A stretch of 64,000 nucleotides of DNA from contig JAHBUL010000009.1 in NCBI GenBank assembly GCA_019638085.1, positions 124,001-188,000 on the forward strand, read 5' to 3'. The notes beneath the pieces were generated by a model that saw only the letters and a list, made by a program, of their open reading frames with translations, had not been told where the DNA came from and searched no databases. Both the position numbers and the translations under genes were made by a program. Positions 8,139 through 16,223 of this stretch are shown here, piece by piece. Numbering within the stretch: the first letter of the stretch is position 1; every line of letters starts with the position of its first letter. This stretch comes from Flavobacteriales bacterium (GTDB taxonomy: Bacteria > Bacteroidota > Bacteroidia > Flavobacteriales_F > PHOS-HE28).

Positions 8139-8828
8139 ATGACGCGGGAAGATCCGATGCAGAAAGTACTGATAGTGGACGACGAGCAGGACATCCTGGA
8201 CCTGCTGCGTTACCATTTGGAACGCGAAGGTTTGCTGGTTTCCGTGGCGAACAATGGCAAGGCAGCCGTAGAGGTAGCCAAAAGCGAGCACCCGGACCTG
8301 GTGGTGCTTGACCTCATGATGCCGGGGATGGATGGTGTAGAGGTATGCCAAACACTGCGGCGAACACCGGGTATGGAGCATACGCTGATCGCCATTCTCA
8401 CCGCCCGGACGGAGGATTATTCACAGATCGCGGGCTTCGAGGCCGGAGCCGATGATTACATCACCAAGCCGGTGCGCCCCAAGGTGTTCGTCACCAAGAT
8501 CAAGGCGTTGTTGAAGCGGTCGCACCAAGGCTCTTCGCCGGGCCGGATATTGGAGGCGAATGGCATCCGGATCGACCTTGACCGCGTCAGCGTGAACAAT
8601 GGCGAGGAGGACCTTCAGCTCCCGAAAAAGGAGTTCGAGTTGTTGGCGTTGCTGATGAGCAACCCTGGCAAGGTGTTCCGCCGGGATGAGATCTATTCGC
8701 ACATCTGGGGTGACGGCCTTTTTGTCGGGGATCGTACGATCGACGTACACATCCGCAAGCTGCGCGAAAAGATCGGTGATGACCGGATCGGGACGGTGAA
8801 AGGCATCGGCTACCGCTTTGAAGCCTGA
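8139..8828 (+). CDS. OmpR/PhoB-family response regulator without a neighbouring kinase
   Basis: The protein is 229 residues from the chosen ATG at 8139 (223 if ATG 8157 is used). An N-terminal receiver domain (VLIVDDEQDILDLLRYHLE, phospho-acceptor in VVLDLMMPG, DDYITKPV) is followed by a C-terminal winged helix (KKEFELLALLMSNPGKVF, then GDRTIDVHIRKLREKIG and VKGIGYRFEA). This is the PhoB/PhoP/RprY architecture that binds direct repeats and controls transcription after phosphorylation. No histidine kinase gene adjoins it, so its partner must lie elsewhere. Longer in-frame starts would extend the protein with non-homologous sequence. Confidence 0.88.
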   Translation: MTREDPMQKVLIVDDEQDILDLLRYHLEREGLLVSVANNGKAAVEVAKSEHPDLVVLDLMMPGMDGVEVCQTLRRTPGMEHTLIAILTARTEDYSQIAGFEAGADDYITKPVRPKVFVTKIKALLKRSHQGSSPGRILEANGIRIDLDRVSVNNGEEDLQLPKKEFELLALLMSNPGKVFRRDEIYSHIWGDGLFVGDRTIDVHIRKLREKIGDDRIGTVKGIGYRFEA

Positions 8829-8873
8829 CAAAACATCGCGCATGCTTTTATATTTGCCGCCCCGAAGGGGCTA

Positions 8874-9008
<135 letters not shown>

Positions 9009-9108
9009 AAAGCTTGAGCGAAGGGGCGCATGAAAAGGACCCAGGGAGCGAAGCGAACAGGGGCGAGAACGATGCAGCTCCCCCCACCAAGGAAAGCCCG
9101 CCTCGGGC

Positions 9109-9184
9109 AATCCTCTCACCCCGACCAGCGTTTGAGACCTTGCGACGAAGTCGCAGGGGCTTTTTCATGAGCACCAAGCCAAGC
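9109..9184 (+). repeat. Direct repeat, copy 2: orphan tRNA-Pro 3' end plus terminator
   Basis: This copy starts at the T-arm of the tRNA and has no tRNA body in front of it. The offset from copy 1 is exactly 176 bp. It may be a tandem duplication scar or the remains of an integration event, since tRNA 3' ends are common attachment sites. The 8952-9325 stretch holds no other gene I can support; the reading frame open across it has biased, arginine/proline-rich content produced by the repeat. Confidence 0.8.
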
Positions 9185-9325
9185 TTGAGTGAATGGGTTA
9201 AAAAGGCCCCAGGAGCGAAAAGAACCCATTCCATACCGCTCACCGGTCGAATGGCACCGTTGCCCGGGTTCACGCATCAGACAGGCATCCCCAGCTGTGC
9301 ATGCTACGTCTATGAAGGTGAAGAG

Positions 9326-9526
9326 ATGCTCACGATGTCACGCTCCTACAAAATAGCCCTCATCCTGAAAAGCCGAAGCAGTCTTGCTGTGTATTCGGAT
9401 CTGAGCCGTTTAACTGACCGGGAGTTGGAGGAACACGTTCGCACCATGGTCCGTCGCATGCGCGCCAACGAAAGCCATGTGATCGCACGCATGGTGCTCC
9501 GCCAACCCACATTCAGTTTGAACTGA
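9326..9526 (+). CDS. Hypothetical small basic protein
   Basis: This is a possible 66-residue protein beginning MLTMSRSYKIALILKSRSS and ending RMVLRQPTFSLN. It is rich in arginine and serine and has a predicted helical middle (LTDRELEEHVRTMVRRMRAN). I do not recognise it. The frame is open much further upstream, but that part translates the tRNA-tail repeat and is unlikely to be coding. No -7 motif or ribosome binding site clearly marks a start, so this is a tentative call. Confidence 0.3.
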   Translation: MLTMSRSYKIALILKSRSSLAVYSDLSRLTDRELEEHVRTMVRRMRANESHVIARMVLRQPTFSLN

Positions 9527-9606
9527 GGAAGTGGATGTTCCGGACATCAACGTGTTCCCCAACTCGGTTCCCGGCTCTATATTCGCCGCACCAAATCATT
9601 GTATCC

Positions 9607-9732
9607 ATGTCCGATCACGAGCACGAAGGTCACTTCCCGGAACAAGCTGAACAGAACGAGATCGGTGGACCCGTTGTGTTGGCGATCATGATCTTAGGCA
9701 TGGTGATCCTGATCCTCTGGGCTAGTTGCTGA
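9607..9732 (+). CDS. Small single-span membrane protein
   Basis: This 41-residue protein has a charged, histidine/glutamate-rich N-terminus (MSDHEHEGHFPEQAEQNE) followed by one hydrophobic helix (PVVLAIMILGMVILILWASC). A TATATTCG motif 29-22 bases upstream is a reasonable -7 element. Small proteins with this layout often accompany respiratory or transport complexes, but nothing nearby shows which. The function is unknown. Confidence 0.55.
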   Translation: MSDHEHEGHFPEQAEQNEIGGPVVLAIMILGMVILILWASC

Positions 9733-9836
9733 CCGTACCTTCGGTTTCAGCCATTCCCGTTTTCTTCCGGTTTGAAGTTTCCTGTTTCAGGCATCCTTTT
9801 TCCTGTTTCAGGTTTCCTGCTTCCCCATTTCAAGTC

Positions 9837-10232
9837 TCAGCTGTCCCCTGCCCGCTCCAGGTATTCGTCCCGGCGCACCAAGGCATACCAGTTTTCGCTG
9901 AGTTCGAGATATCCGTGCTCAAAACAGAAGACGTACACGTTCCCCACCTTGGTGCGATAAATGTTGGTATGGAACATGAAATTGTAGCCGCGTTCCACCA
10001 GTTTATCGCGGTGCACCTTGGTCTTCCCTCCGGGGTTCAGCTCGCTTAATATGCGCCGATTTCGCTTCAAGGTATTCACCACGTTCCGCACGTAATTGAT
10101 GGGGGCATTGTTGGTCCGGTAGTGGAATAGATTGCGGCAGGCATCGGAACAGAACTTCTTGTCCGTGCGACCTTGAATACGTTCTCCGCATTCCAAACAG
10201 ACCTTTTTTCCAGTGGCGCGTTCCCCCAGCAT
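9837..10232 (-). CDS. Conserved zinc-ribbon protein of unknown function
   Basis: This is a 131-residue protein with an N-terminal zinc ribbon: VCLECGERIQGRTDKKFCSDACRN provides four cysteines as CxxC and CxxxC pairs. The rest includes NPGGKTKVHRDKLVERGYNF, YRTKVGNVYVFCFEHGYLEL and YALVRRDEYLE, a pattern I recognise from short conserved Bacteroidota proteins without assigned function. The ribbon suggests nucleic-acid or protein binding. The 100 bp beyond its stop (9733-9836) hold only short degenerate pyrimidine-rich repeats. Confidence 0.75.
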   Translation of the reverse strand: MLGERATGKKVCLECGERIQGRTDKKFCSDACRNLFHYRTNNAPINYVRNVVNTLKRNRRILSELNPGGKTKVHRDKLVERGYNFMFHTNIYRTKVGNVYVFCFEHGYLELSENWYALVRRDEYLERAGDS

Positions 10233-10258
10233 GAAGCCGAATGTAGTATTTGTCCACG

Positions 10259-10290
10259 AAAAAGCCCCCTCCGTTCCCGGAGAGGGCTTT
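10259..10290 (-). terminator. Rho-independent terminator of rpmE2
   Basis: A GC-rich hairpin of about 12 bp with one mismatch lies 24 bases after the L31 stop codon. On the minus strand it ends in CTTTTTC. Confidence 0.8.
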
Positions 10291-10313
10291 GTTATCGATG
10301 TTTTTGAACCGGT

Positions 10314-10646
10314 TTACTCGGCGGTCTCGTCGTTAGCGTCCTCCTTGGCATCACTTTCCTCCGGCTTGGCGGCAGCTGCGGCGGTGGTCTTCATTTCGGC
10401 GTGCTTCGCGAAACGCTTCTTGAACTTGTCCACGCGTCCGGCGGTGTCGATCAACATCATCTTACCGGTGTAGAACGGATGCGAAGTGCTGCTGATGTCC
10501 AGCTTGATCAAGGGGTATTCGTTGCCGTCCTCCCACTTCATGGTGTCCTTGGTGTTCGCACAGCTCTTGCCAAGGAACATGTCGTCATTGCTCATATCCT
10601 TGAAGATGACGATGCGGTAGTTGTCGGGATGGATGCCTGGTTTCAT
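10314..10646 (-). CDS. rpmE2: Large ribosomal subunit protein L31, type B
   Basis: This is a 110-residue protein beginning [20 protein letters not shown], with [21 protein letters not shown] before the tail. The family core is about 83 residues. It is the zinc-free form (the CxxC pairs of type A are absent and one cysteine remains), which usually replaces the zinc form under zinc limitation and is the standard form in many Bacteroidota. The last 25 residues are an acidic alanine/glutamate-rich extension. The transcript probably begins at a hairpin 43 bases upstream of the start. Confidence 0.95.
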   Translation of the reverse strand: MKPGIHPDNYRIVIFKDMSNDDMFLGKSCANTKDTMKWEDGNEYPLIKLDISSTSHPFYTGKMMLIDTAGRVDKFKKRFAKHAEMKTTAAAAAKPEESDAKEDANDETAE

Positions 10647-10671
10647 CAGTGGTCTGCTTTACGGTGCTTCT

Positions 10672-10703
10672 GTTGGCATTTCCGCCAACGGGCCGCAAAT
10701 GTA
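10672..10703 (-). promoter_or_regulatory. rpmE2 promoter (-7 TACATTTG) and 5'-terminal leader hairpin
   Basis: On the minus strand TACATTTG (10703-10696) exactly matches the -7 consensus. About seven bases on, the transcript would open with GTTGGC (10689-10684), which pairs perfectly with GCCAAC (10677-10672) across a six-base loop. The start codon is at 10646. The hairpin could stabilise the mRNA or be an L31 autoregulatory element. Confidence 0.55.
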
Positions 10704-10812
10704 AGGAAAGATCCGATCCGGTGGATGTACTATAATAATACGTCCGCCCTCTGAAGGGCAATGATCCAACCCCTTCGTCGTAATAACAGCCGTCATCCCA
10801 TCTTTGCGCACC

Positions 10813-12303
10813 TTGAAGACCTTCCGCATCACCCTCCTGTTGCTCGTGCTGGCCGCCGTACTCTTCGGTTGCCGCAAAGATCAGCTCTTCACGGATTCTC
10901 CGGGCATCCAGCTGGAGTTCTCCCAGGATTCCATCCTCTTCGATACGGTATTCACCACCGTTGGTACGGTGACGAAACGTTTCACCGCACGCAATCCGAA
11001 CAGCGATGGCGTGCGGGTCAATATCGCCCTGGAAGGGGGCTCGCCCTCTCCTTTCCGCATCAATGTGGACGGCGCTTCGGGGATCAGCTTCAGTCAAGTG
11101 GAGATCGCTGGTGGGGATAGCATCTACATCTTCGTGGAGGCCACTTTGGGACCCGGGGGGATCAACACCCCGTTCATCATCGAGGACCACATCCTGTTCA
11201 ACACCAATGGCACTGAGCAGTTGGTAACACTGAACGCTTGGGGCCAGAATGCGCATTTTTACCGGCCAGACACGTACGTTCAAGGCTTCCCGCCCTTCAG
11301 CTACATCGCGGGTGGCTACGACGGTTCGGGCAACCAGATCTGTGAAACGGTCCATTGGACCAATGACTTGCCATACGTGATATACGGCTACGCCGTGGTG
11401 GACTCCTGTTGCACGCTCATCATCGACCCAGGGGTGAAAGTCTACTTCCATGGCGGCGGCGGGCTGTGGGTGTACCGGGGCGGGAACATCCTGGCGAACG
11501 GCACGCCCGAAGAGCGTATCACATTCCAAGGCGACCGCTTGGAGGCCATGTATGCGGATCTGCCCGGGCAGTGGGACCGGATCTGGATAAATGATGGGCC
11601 TGCGGACAACAAATTCGAGTACGTGGATATCAAGAACTCCTTGATCGGCATCCAACCACAAAGCTGGATCGGCACCCCCGGCCAACCCACCAGTGCCAAC
11701 ACTTTGGTGCTCAACAATGTGAGCATTCGGAACTGCTCCGCTGCGGGGATCCTTTCGGAGAACTACCGGATCAAGAGCACCAACCTACTGGTTGCAGACT
11801 GCGGGCAGTATTGCGTGGCCCTTACCGGCGGCGGCGAATACAATTTCAACCACAGCACTTTTGCCAACTATTGGAGCTACGACGTGCGTCAGGACCCGGC
11901 CTTCATCATGACCAATACGTTCCGGGATATCTCAGGGGCCACACAGGTCCGGGAAGTGGAAACCAGTATTATCCGGAACGGCATCATCTATGGGAACAAT
12001 ACGAACGAGTTCCAGTTGGCTTTCGACAACCAGCTCACACCTGATATCTTGTTCAAGAACTTCCTGTTCCGTACGGACCAAAGCACAGCGGATGAGACCC
12101 GTTTTGAGCAGTCCACCATTTACAGGAACCAGGATCCGGGCTTCGTGGACGCGGGGAGTGGCGACTACCACCTGAAGGAAAATGCCTATGCCCGGGGGAA
12201 GGGTTTCGATCCGTTCGGTCAGGATCCGATAGCCCAATTCGATCTGGACAACGTGCAGCGCCCAAGTGACGTTTCCGACCTGGGTTGCTACACCTTCCCG
12301 TGA
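10813..12303 (+). CDS. Lipoprotein with right-handed parallel beta-helix
   Basis: This is a 496-residue protein if it starts at TTG 10813. The N-terminus MKTFRITLLLLVLAAVLFGC is a lipoprotein signal ending at Cys20. An Ig-like region (residues about 25-150) is followed by a long beta-helix-like stretch with recurring N-rich rungs such as VLNNVSIRNCSAAGI, IIRNGIIYGNN and DILFKNFLFRT, as in pectate-lyase-like folds. The end VSDLGCYTF is common in such Bacteroidota surface lipoproteins. No catalytic residues can be named. CATCTTTG ends six bases before the TTG, supporting a nearly leaderless start; a TTG three codons upstream is the alternative. The 3' end overlaps the convergent gene by 16 bases. 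Confidence 0.7.
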   Translation: MKTFRITLLLLVLAAVLFGCRKDQLFTDSPGIQLEFSQDSILFDTVFTTVGTVTKRFTARNPNSDGVRVNIALEGGSPSPFRINVDGASGISFSQVEIAGGDSIYIFVEATLGPGGINTPFIIEDHILFNTNGTEQLVTLNAWGQNAHFYRPDTYVQGFPPFSYIAGGYDGSGNQICETVHWTNDLPYVIYGYAVVDSCCTLIIDPGVKVYFHGGGGLWVYRGGNILANGTPEERITFQGDRLEAMYADLPGQWDRIWINDGPADNKFEYVDIKNSLIGIQPQSWIGTPGQPTSANTLVLNNVSIRNCSAAGILSENYRIKSTNLLVADCGQYCVALTGGGEYNFNHSTFANYWSYDVRQDPAFIMTNTFRDISGATQVREVETSIIRNGIIYGNNTNEFQLAFDNQLTPDILFKNFLFRTDQSTADETRFEQSTIYRNQDPGFVDAGSGDYHLKENAYARGKGFDPFGQDPIAQFDLDNVQRPSDVSDLGCYTFP

Positions 12304-13373
12304 TCCAATTCGAGCAGGAATTTCAACGTATCCACATTGTCGGCGTAATCGCCTGGGCCGGGGAATTGGCCTGAGCCAAAGGGCAAGTAACCGTGACCTA
12401 CAATGCATTGGAGCTTGTCCTCCACTTCCTTCAGCTTCGCGTCCACGGATGAGGCGTCCGTGTATCGCTCATAATAGAGCGCAGCCACCGGGCTGGTGAG
12501 TCCCTGCTCCTCCTTCATTATCAGGAAACCGTTCTCCAGGATCGGTGCGCGATCCAGCATCCATACGGCCCTGTTGTAGTCGTAATTGTTCGCGTACTTG
12601 TTGTGGTTGATGATCCCCTTCCATGGAAAGAACGCACCGAAGAGCCTGTCCAGATCGAAGCTCTGGGGAATGAAGACCTTGCCAACGTTGCGGCAACCCA
12701 AGCCGAAATAGCGGAACACATCCTCACCGAGCGCAGCCAGTTCTACTTCCGTCTCGGTACCGTCCAACACGGCCACGCTGGTGCGGCTTTTGCGAACGAT
12801 GCGCGGCAGGTGGCCGAAGTAATGCTCGAAATAACGGGCGGTATTGTCGCTGCCTGTGGCGATGATGGCATCCACATCACCGAGCTTGCCGGTGCTCAGT
12901 TCCACCTGATCGGCGAGTTCCGGGGCAAAATGGGCCAAAAGGGTGAGCAAGGCCGGGGTGAGCCCCGCATCATCAGAGGCCACTTTCACCTTGGCGCGGT
13001 GGCCGCTCAACAGGACGCACATCAGATCATGGAAGCCAACAAATGGAACATTGCCGGCCATGATGATGCCGACGGTCTTGGATGGATGGTTGCTTTCAAG
13101 TTCCGGATAGCGCGCTAGCCAAGTCTCCAGTGCCGGCCCGGCCAACATGGATGAAAGACCTTTGGCCGCGTGCCGTACCTGTTCCTCGGTGAACCACCCG
13201 TTGCGGATGTGCGCCTGGAACAGTGCAGCCTCGAATGCGGTGTGTTCGTCTTCGGTCAGCCCGCTGGAATGGCCAGGCCACGGGCTCTTTACAGCGAATG
13301 CGCCCAAGGCACGGCCGAGCTGTTCGAATGCCGATCTGCGCGTGGCGATGGCGGGCGTTCGGGTGTCTTTCAT
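12288..13373 (-). CDS. Acyl-CoA reductase (LuxC family)
   Basis: This is a 361-residue protein of the LuxC/aldehyde-dehydrogenase superfamily. It shows TVGIIMAGNVPFVGFHD (nucleotide-binding region), IIATGSDNTARYFEHYFG, and FGLGCRNVGKVF with the likely catalytic Cys227. The family reduces fatty acyl-CoA to aldehyde with NADPH. In Bacteroidota this gene is frequently divergent from a 2x[4Fe-4S] ferredoxin, exactly as here, and its physiological role there is unsettled. The ATG at 13373 is preferred over 13385 because of protein alignment at MKDTRTP. A shared intergenic region of about 97 bp contains both promoters. Confidence 0.88.
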   Translation of the reverse strand: MKDTRTPAIATRRSAFEQLGRALGAFAVKSPWPGHSSGLTEDEHTAFEAALFQAHIRNGWFTEEQVRHAAKGLSSMLAGPALETWLARYPELESNHPSKTVGIIMAGNVPFVGFHDLMCVLLSGHRAKVKVASDDAGLTPALLTLLAHFAPELADQVELSTGKLGDVDAIIATGSDNTARYFEHYFGHLPRIVRKSRTSVAVLDGTETEVELAALGEDVFRYFGLGCRNVGKVFIPQSFDLDRLFGAFFPWKGIINHNKYANNYDYNRAVWMLDRAPILENGFLIMKEEQGLTSPVAALYYERYTDASSVDAKLKEVEDKLQCIVGHGYLPFGSGQFPGPGDYADNVDTLKFLLELDHGKV

Positions 13374-13390
13374 CGTGTTGCTCACAAGGT

Positions 13391-13411
13391 GCCTACTTTT
13401 GTGGCACCTAA
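13391..13411 (+). promoter_or_regulatory. -7 box TACTTTTG inside an inverted repeat between divergent genes
   Basis: GGTGCC (13391-13396) and GGCACC (13406-13411) flank TACTTTTG, an exact match to the TAnnTTTG motif pointing right toward the ferredoxin gene. The dyad could be an operator that covers the promoter in this divergent region. Confidence 0.45.
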
Positions 13412-13470
13412 ACCAAGATGCCCGAAAGAACGGGTCTTCTATTCAAGGGTGCGAATTTACCGGAGTTGCC

Positions 13471-13818
13471 ATGGCTATCATCATCACCGAGGAATGTATC
13501 AATTGTGGGGCATGTGAGCCCGAATGTCCGAACAATGCGATCTATGAAGGCGGGGCGGAATGGAAACTGAGTGACGGAACCAATCTGCATGGTGAGCAGA
13601 CCATGCCAACGGGTAACACGTACGATGCGGATGCAGTGCAGGCACCAGTGGAAATGGATATCTACTACATCGTCCCGGACAAATGCACCGAATGCACCGG
13701 CTTCCATGATGAGCCTCAGTGTGCTGCTGTTTGCCCGGTGGATTGCTGCGTGGACGATCCCGATCACCGGGAGACGAAGGAGCAACTGTTGGCGAAGAAG
13801 GAGTTCATGCACCTCTGA
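13471..13818 (+). CDS. 2x[4Fe-4S] ferredoxin
   Basis: This is a 115-residue protein. Cluster 1 comes from CINCGACEPECP (residues 9-20). Cluster 2 comes from CTECTGFHDEPQCAAVCP (72-89), whose first loop is expanded, as in YfhL/Alvin-type ferredoxins. These proteins carry electrons at low potential in the cytoplasm. The start at ATG 13471 gives the usual MAIIITEEC opening. It is divergent from the acyl-CoA reductase gene, a repeated arrangement in the phylum. Confidence 0.93.
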   Translation: MAIIITEECINCGACEPECPNNAIYEGGAEWKLSDGTNLHGEQTMPTGNTYDADAVQAPVEMDIYYIVPDKCTECTGFHDEPQCAAVCPVDCCVDDPDHRETKEQLLAKKEFMHL

Positions 13819-13995
13819 GCCGGGGTTGTAGTGATCGGTGGCAGCGCCGAAGGCACATAACTCCGTTGCACGCGTTCCATCCTTCAGCCTTCAGCTTTCA
13901 TGTTTCAAGAAACAGTTGCCTATCAACACGGGATGCGTGAAACATTCCCGTGAACAACCGTTCTTGTCCACGTTATTCAACTCACTTTGCCGGGG

Positions 13996-14412
13996 ATGGC
14001 AAAAGCCAAGGTCACGATAGGTCGGTTGGAGTACATCGCATTGCCAAAACTGGGTGTGGATCGCGTGGAGGCCAAACTGGATACGGGTGCCTACAGGAGT
14101 GCATTGCATTACCAAAAGCTCAGCCTACGCACGGTGAACGAACGTGAAGAACTCGTGGTCACCTTCGCCATGGGCCGCAAACGCACCAAGATGGTGTTCA
14201 AGCGCTTCAGTTTGGTGACGGTAAAAAGTAGCACGGGGCATCGCACCGAACGCTATTTGATCACCACACCGGTTAAGCTCAACGGCTTCACGGTGAACAC
14301 GCAGTTCACCCTGTTCGACCGCAGCGATATGAAATACCAGGTATTGCTGGGGCGTAAGTTCATGCGCGGCCGTTTCATCGTGGATGTGGCCCGGAAGAAC
14401 GTGTTGGGCTAA
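13996..14412 (+). CDS. Retropepsin-like protein (RimK-associated zinc-protease family)
   Basis: This is a 138-residue protein with the aspartic-protease-like motif EAKLDTGAYRSALHY (catalytic Asp-Thr-Gly-Ala) near residue 30 and a second conserved part LLGRKFMRGRFIVDV. This is the family often labelled ATP-dependent zinc protease (DUF785/PF05618), which often neighbours RimK-like ligases; here the RimK-like gene is about 11 kb away. Real substrate and activity are uncertain. CACTTTG ends six bases before the ATG at 13996, which fixes the start. The next gene follows after seven bases. Confidence 0.8.
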   Translation: MAKAKVTIGRLEYIALPKLGVDRVEAKLDTGAYRSALHYQKLSLRTVNEREELVVTFAMGRKRTKMVFKRFSLVTVKSSTGHRTERYLITTPVKLNGFTVNTQFTLFDRSDMKYQVLLGRKFMRGRFIVDVARKNVLG

Positions 14413-14419
14413 GGAGGCC

Positions 14420-14881
14420 ATGGAGGATCTTTTCAGCCTGAAACAGGCGGTGCATGCGGCCTGTACCCTGAACCTCCGCGAGCGGATACTTCACGCCGAG
14501 GCTGGCATGGAGGAAGCCCGACTATCGGGACTTTCCGATACCAAGAGCAGTGCCGGTGACAAGCATGAGACGGCCCGCGCCATGGCGCAGCAGGAATTGG
14601 AGAAGCAAGCGACCGCCTTGCAGCATCTACAAACGATGGAGGCCCTTCTGATGCGGATCGACCCCACACGTCGATTCTCCCGCGTTATGCCGGGTTCACT
14701 GGTATCCACTGACCAAGGCCTCTTTTACGTGAGTATCGCCTTGGGGAAGATGGAGGTGGAAGGCAACATGGTGATGGCGATCTCCATGCAGGCACCGATC
14801 CTTACCCTGTTGAGCACCTTGGCCGTTGGTGGGTCCGGAACCTTCAATGGTCGCCAGCAGCACTTGTTGGCGATCGTGTAG
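14420..14881 (+). CDS. GreA-C-terminal-like protein (often mislabelled 3-oxoacyl-ACP synthase)
   Basis: This is a 153-residue protein. The helical N-terminal half contains TKSSAGDKHETARAMAQQEL, a signature of a Bacteroidota family frequently annotated as 3-oxoacyl-ACP synthase. The C-terminal half (PGSLVSTDQGLFYVSIALG, ISMQAPILTLL) looks like the FKBP-like C-terminal domain of GreA/GreB rather than any ketosynthase, which would need about 400 residues and a Cys-His-His triad. A role near RNA polymerase is plausible but unproven. It has a rare clear Shine-Dalgarno sequence (AAGGAGG at 14411-14417), three bases before the ATG. Confidence 0.8.
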   Translation: MEDLFSLKQAVHAACTLNLRERILHAEAGMEEARLSGLSDTKSSAGDKHETARAMAQQELEKQATALQHLQTMEALLMRIDPTRRFSRVMPGSLVSTDQGLFYVSIALGKMEVEGNMVMAISMQAPILTLLSTLAVGGSGTFNGRQQHLLAIV

Positions 14882-14890
14882 TGTCGCCTC

Positions 14891-15547
14891 TTATCGCAGC
14901 AGGAAGGCGTTCATCGCAGCCATCGCGGAATAGTGCTCCATGAGGATATCGGGCAACTTCGGGCTGGTCACCAGTTTAGGCGGCAGTTCAGCACCGTAAT
15001 AGAATTGCTTGTTGAACAGCAACGGTTCCTTGGCAGCCGCCTCGCGCAATTCCGGAGGAAGCCGCTTGTTGGTTTCGCCCTGCACGGTCCCGAAGTATTT
15101 CACGAAATCCTTGTCTTGGTATAGCGCCTTGAACCGGCGGAGATTTTCGGCGATGCGGGTGCGGATGCGCTCCAGGTCGTCCTTTTCAGGCCGATAAGCC
15201 CCGCCGTAGACCGCCACATGTTCCGGCCCCAGCTCAAAGTAGATACCCGGGATACCGTTGTCCTTCCGACCGGCTGCTGAAATGACGGCGGAGCGATTCA
15301 GCTTGTACGGCTGCTTGTCCCTACTGAAGCGGATATCCCGATTAATGCGGAAGATGGCTTCCTTCGGCTCAATGCGCACCTTGGGATCCACCCCGGCCAC
15401 GCGGCGGATCATCTCGCCCACAAAGCGTTCGAACGGTTGCTTCACTTCACGCAGATAGCGCTCGCGGTTCGCATCGAACCATTCCTTGTTGTTATTCCCC
15501 GCCAGTTCGATGAAGAATCGATTGTAATCCGGACTGAACCAAGCCAT
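14891..15547 (-). CDS. DUF2461-family protein
   Basis: This is a 218-residue cytoplasmic protein. Family marks are NNNKEWFDANRERYL near the N-terminus, FRINRDIRFSRDKQPYK and GIYFELGPEHVAVYGGAYRP in the middle, and LVTSPKLPDIL at the end. The function of DUF2461 is not established. ATG 15547 (MAWFSPDYNRFF) is preferred over 15568, whose extra residues overlap the divergent promoter region. It is divergent from ogt. Confidence 0.85.
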   Translation of the reverse strand: MAWFSPDYNRFFIELAGNNNKEWFDANRERYLREVKQPFERFVGEMIRRVAGVDPKVRIEPKEAIFRINRDIRFSRDKQPYKLNRSAVISAAGRKDNGIPGIYFELGPEHVAVYGGAYRPEKDDLERIRTRIAENLRRFKALYQDKDFVKYFGTVQGETNKRLPPELREAAAKEPLLFNKQFYYGAELPPKLVTSPKLPDILMEHYSAMAAMNAFLLR

Positions 15548-15582
15548 TGATCTGTATTTTGGCACCAAGATACCGGTGCATC

Positions 15583-16092
15583 ATGCGCACACAGCGGAAG
15601 AAAATGGAGCCCGAACTCTTCGGACCGCAATACGTGGCTTCACTGGATACGCCCATCGGCAAGCTTTGGGTGGAATCAGATGGTGAACTGATCACGCGCA
15701 CCTCCTTTACCAATCCCGGGCGCGGCCGTAACGTTCCCCGCCCCAAGGTGCTCACCGAGGCATTGACGCAGCTGAAGGCGTACTTCGCTGGCAGGCGGAA
15801 GAAATTCGACCTCCCGCTTTATCATGTGGGTTCTGCGTACCGTCGTCAGATCTGGGGCGAGCTGGAAAAAGTGCGACAGGGAGAGCTGATCACCTATGCA
15901 CAATTGGCGGAGCGCGCAGGTGGTGTGGCCCGTTCAGCGGGTGCCGCCTGTGCCGTGAACCCCTTGCTGGTGATCGTGCCATGCCACAGGGCGGTCGGCT
16001 CCAGCGGATTATTGACCGGGTATGCAGGTGGACTGTGGCGTAAGAAATGGTTGCTGGAGCATGAGGGTGCACTTGCGAAGGAGCTGTTCTGA
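15583..16092 (+). CDS. ogt: Methylated-DNA--protein-cysteine methyltransferase
   Basis: This is a 169-residue protein with the active-site motif IVPCHRAVGS (Cys134) and the preceding helix-turn-helix GELITYAQLAERAGGVARSAGAACA. It transfers alkyl groups from O6-alkylguanine in DNA to its own cysteine in a single-turnover repair reaction. The N-terminal domain is short but normal for Ogt-like forms. ATG 15583 is chosen; 15604 is an alternative. A GTATTTTGG sequence 24 bases upstream may be its promoter. Confidence 0.93.
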   Translation: MRTQRKKMEPELFGPQYVASLDTPIGKLWVESDGELITRTSFTNPGRGRNVPRPKVLTEALTQLKAYFAGRRKKFDLPLYHVGSAYRRQIWGELEKVRQGELITYAQLAERAGGVARSAGAACAVNPLLVIVPCHRAVGSSGLLTGYAGGLWRKKWLLEHEGALAKELF

Positions 16093-16223
16093 GCTTTTTG
16101 TTGAATTTGGAGGGAGCCGGGCCAGAGGCCCTATCAGGTGTAGCCACTCGGCAAAAAGCCGAGCGGAAGCATCAAGGAAAAGCCGGGCGGCAGCATCATG
16201 GAGCAACCCGTACGTGTATCTCC

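Noticed and set aside
9014-9325. N-terminal part of a 170-codon plus-strand frame through the tRNA-tail repeat
   Set aside because: It translates the tRNA-Pro 3' end and the terminator hairpin into Arg/Pro-rich sequence; only the last 66 codons are kept, tentatively.
10585-11685. 366-codon minus-strand frame across the rpmE2 promoter and beta-helix lipoprotein
   Set aside because: It runs antisense to a lipoprotein gene and through a promoter and leader; composition is that of an antisense shadow.
14420-14881. Name 3-oxoacyl-ACP synthase for the GreA-like gene
   Set aside because: It lacks the ketosynthase triad and is less than half the needed length; the C-terminal half resembles GreA/GreB.
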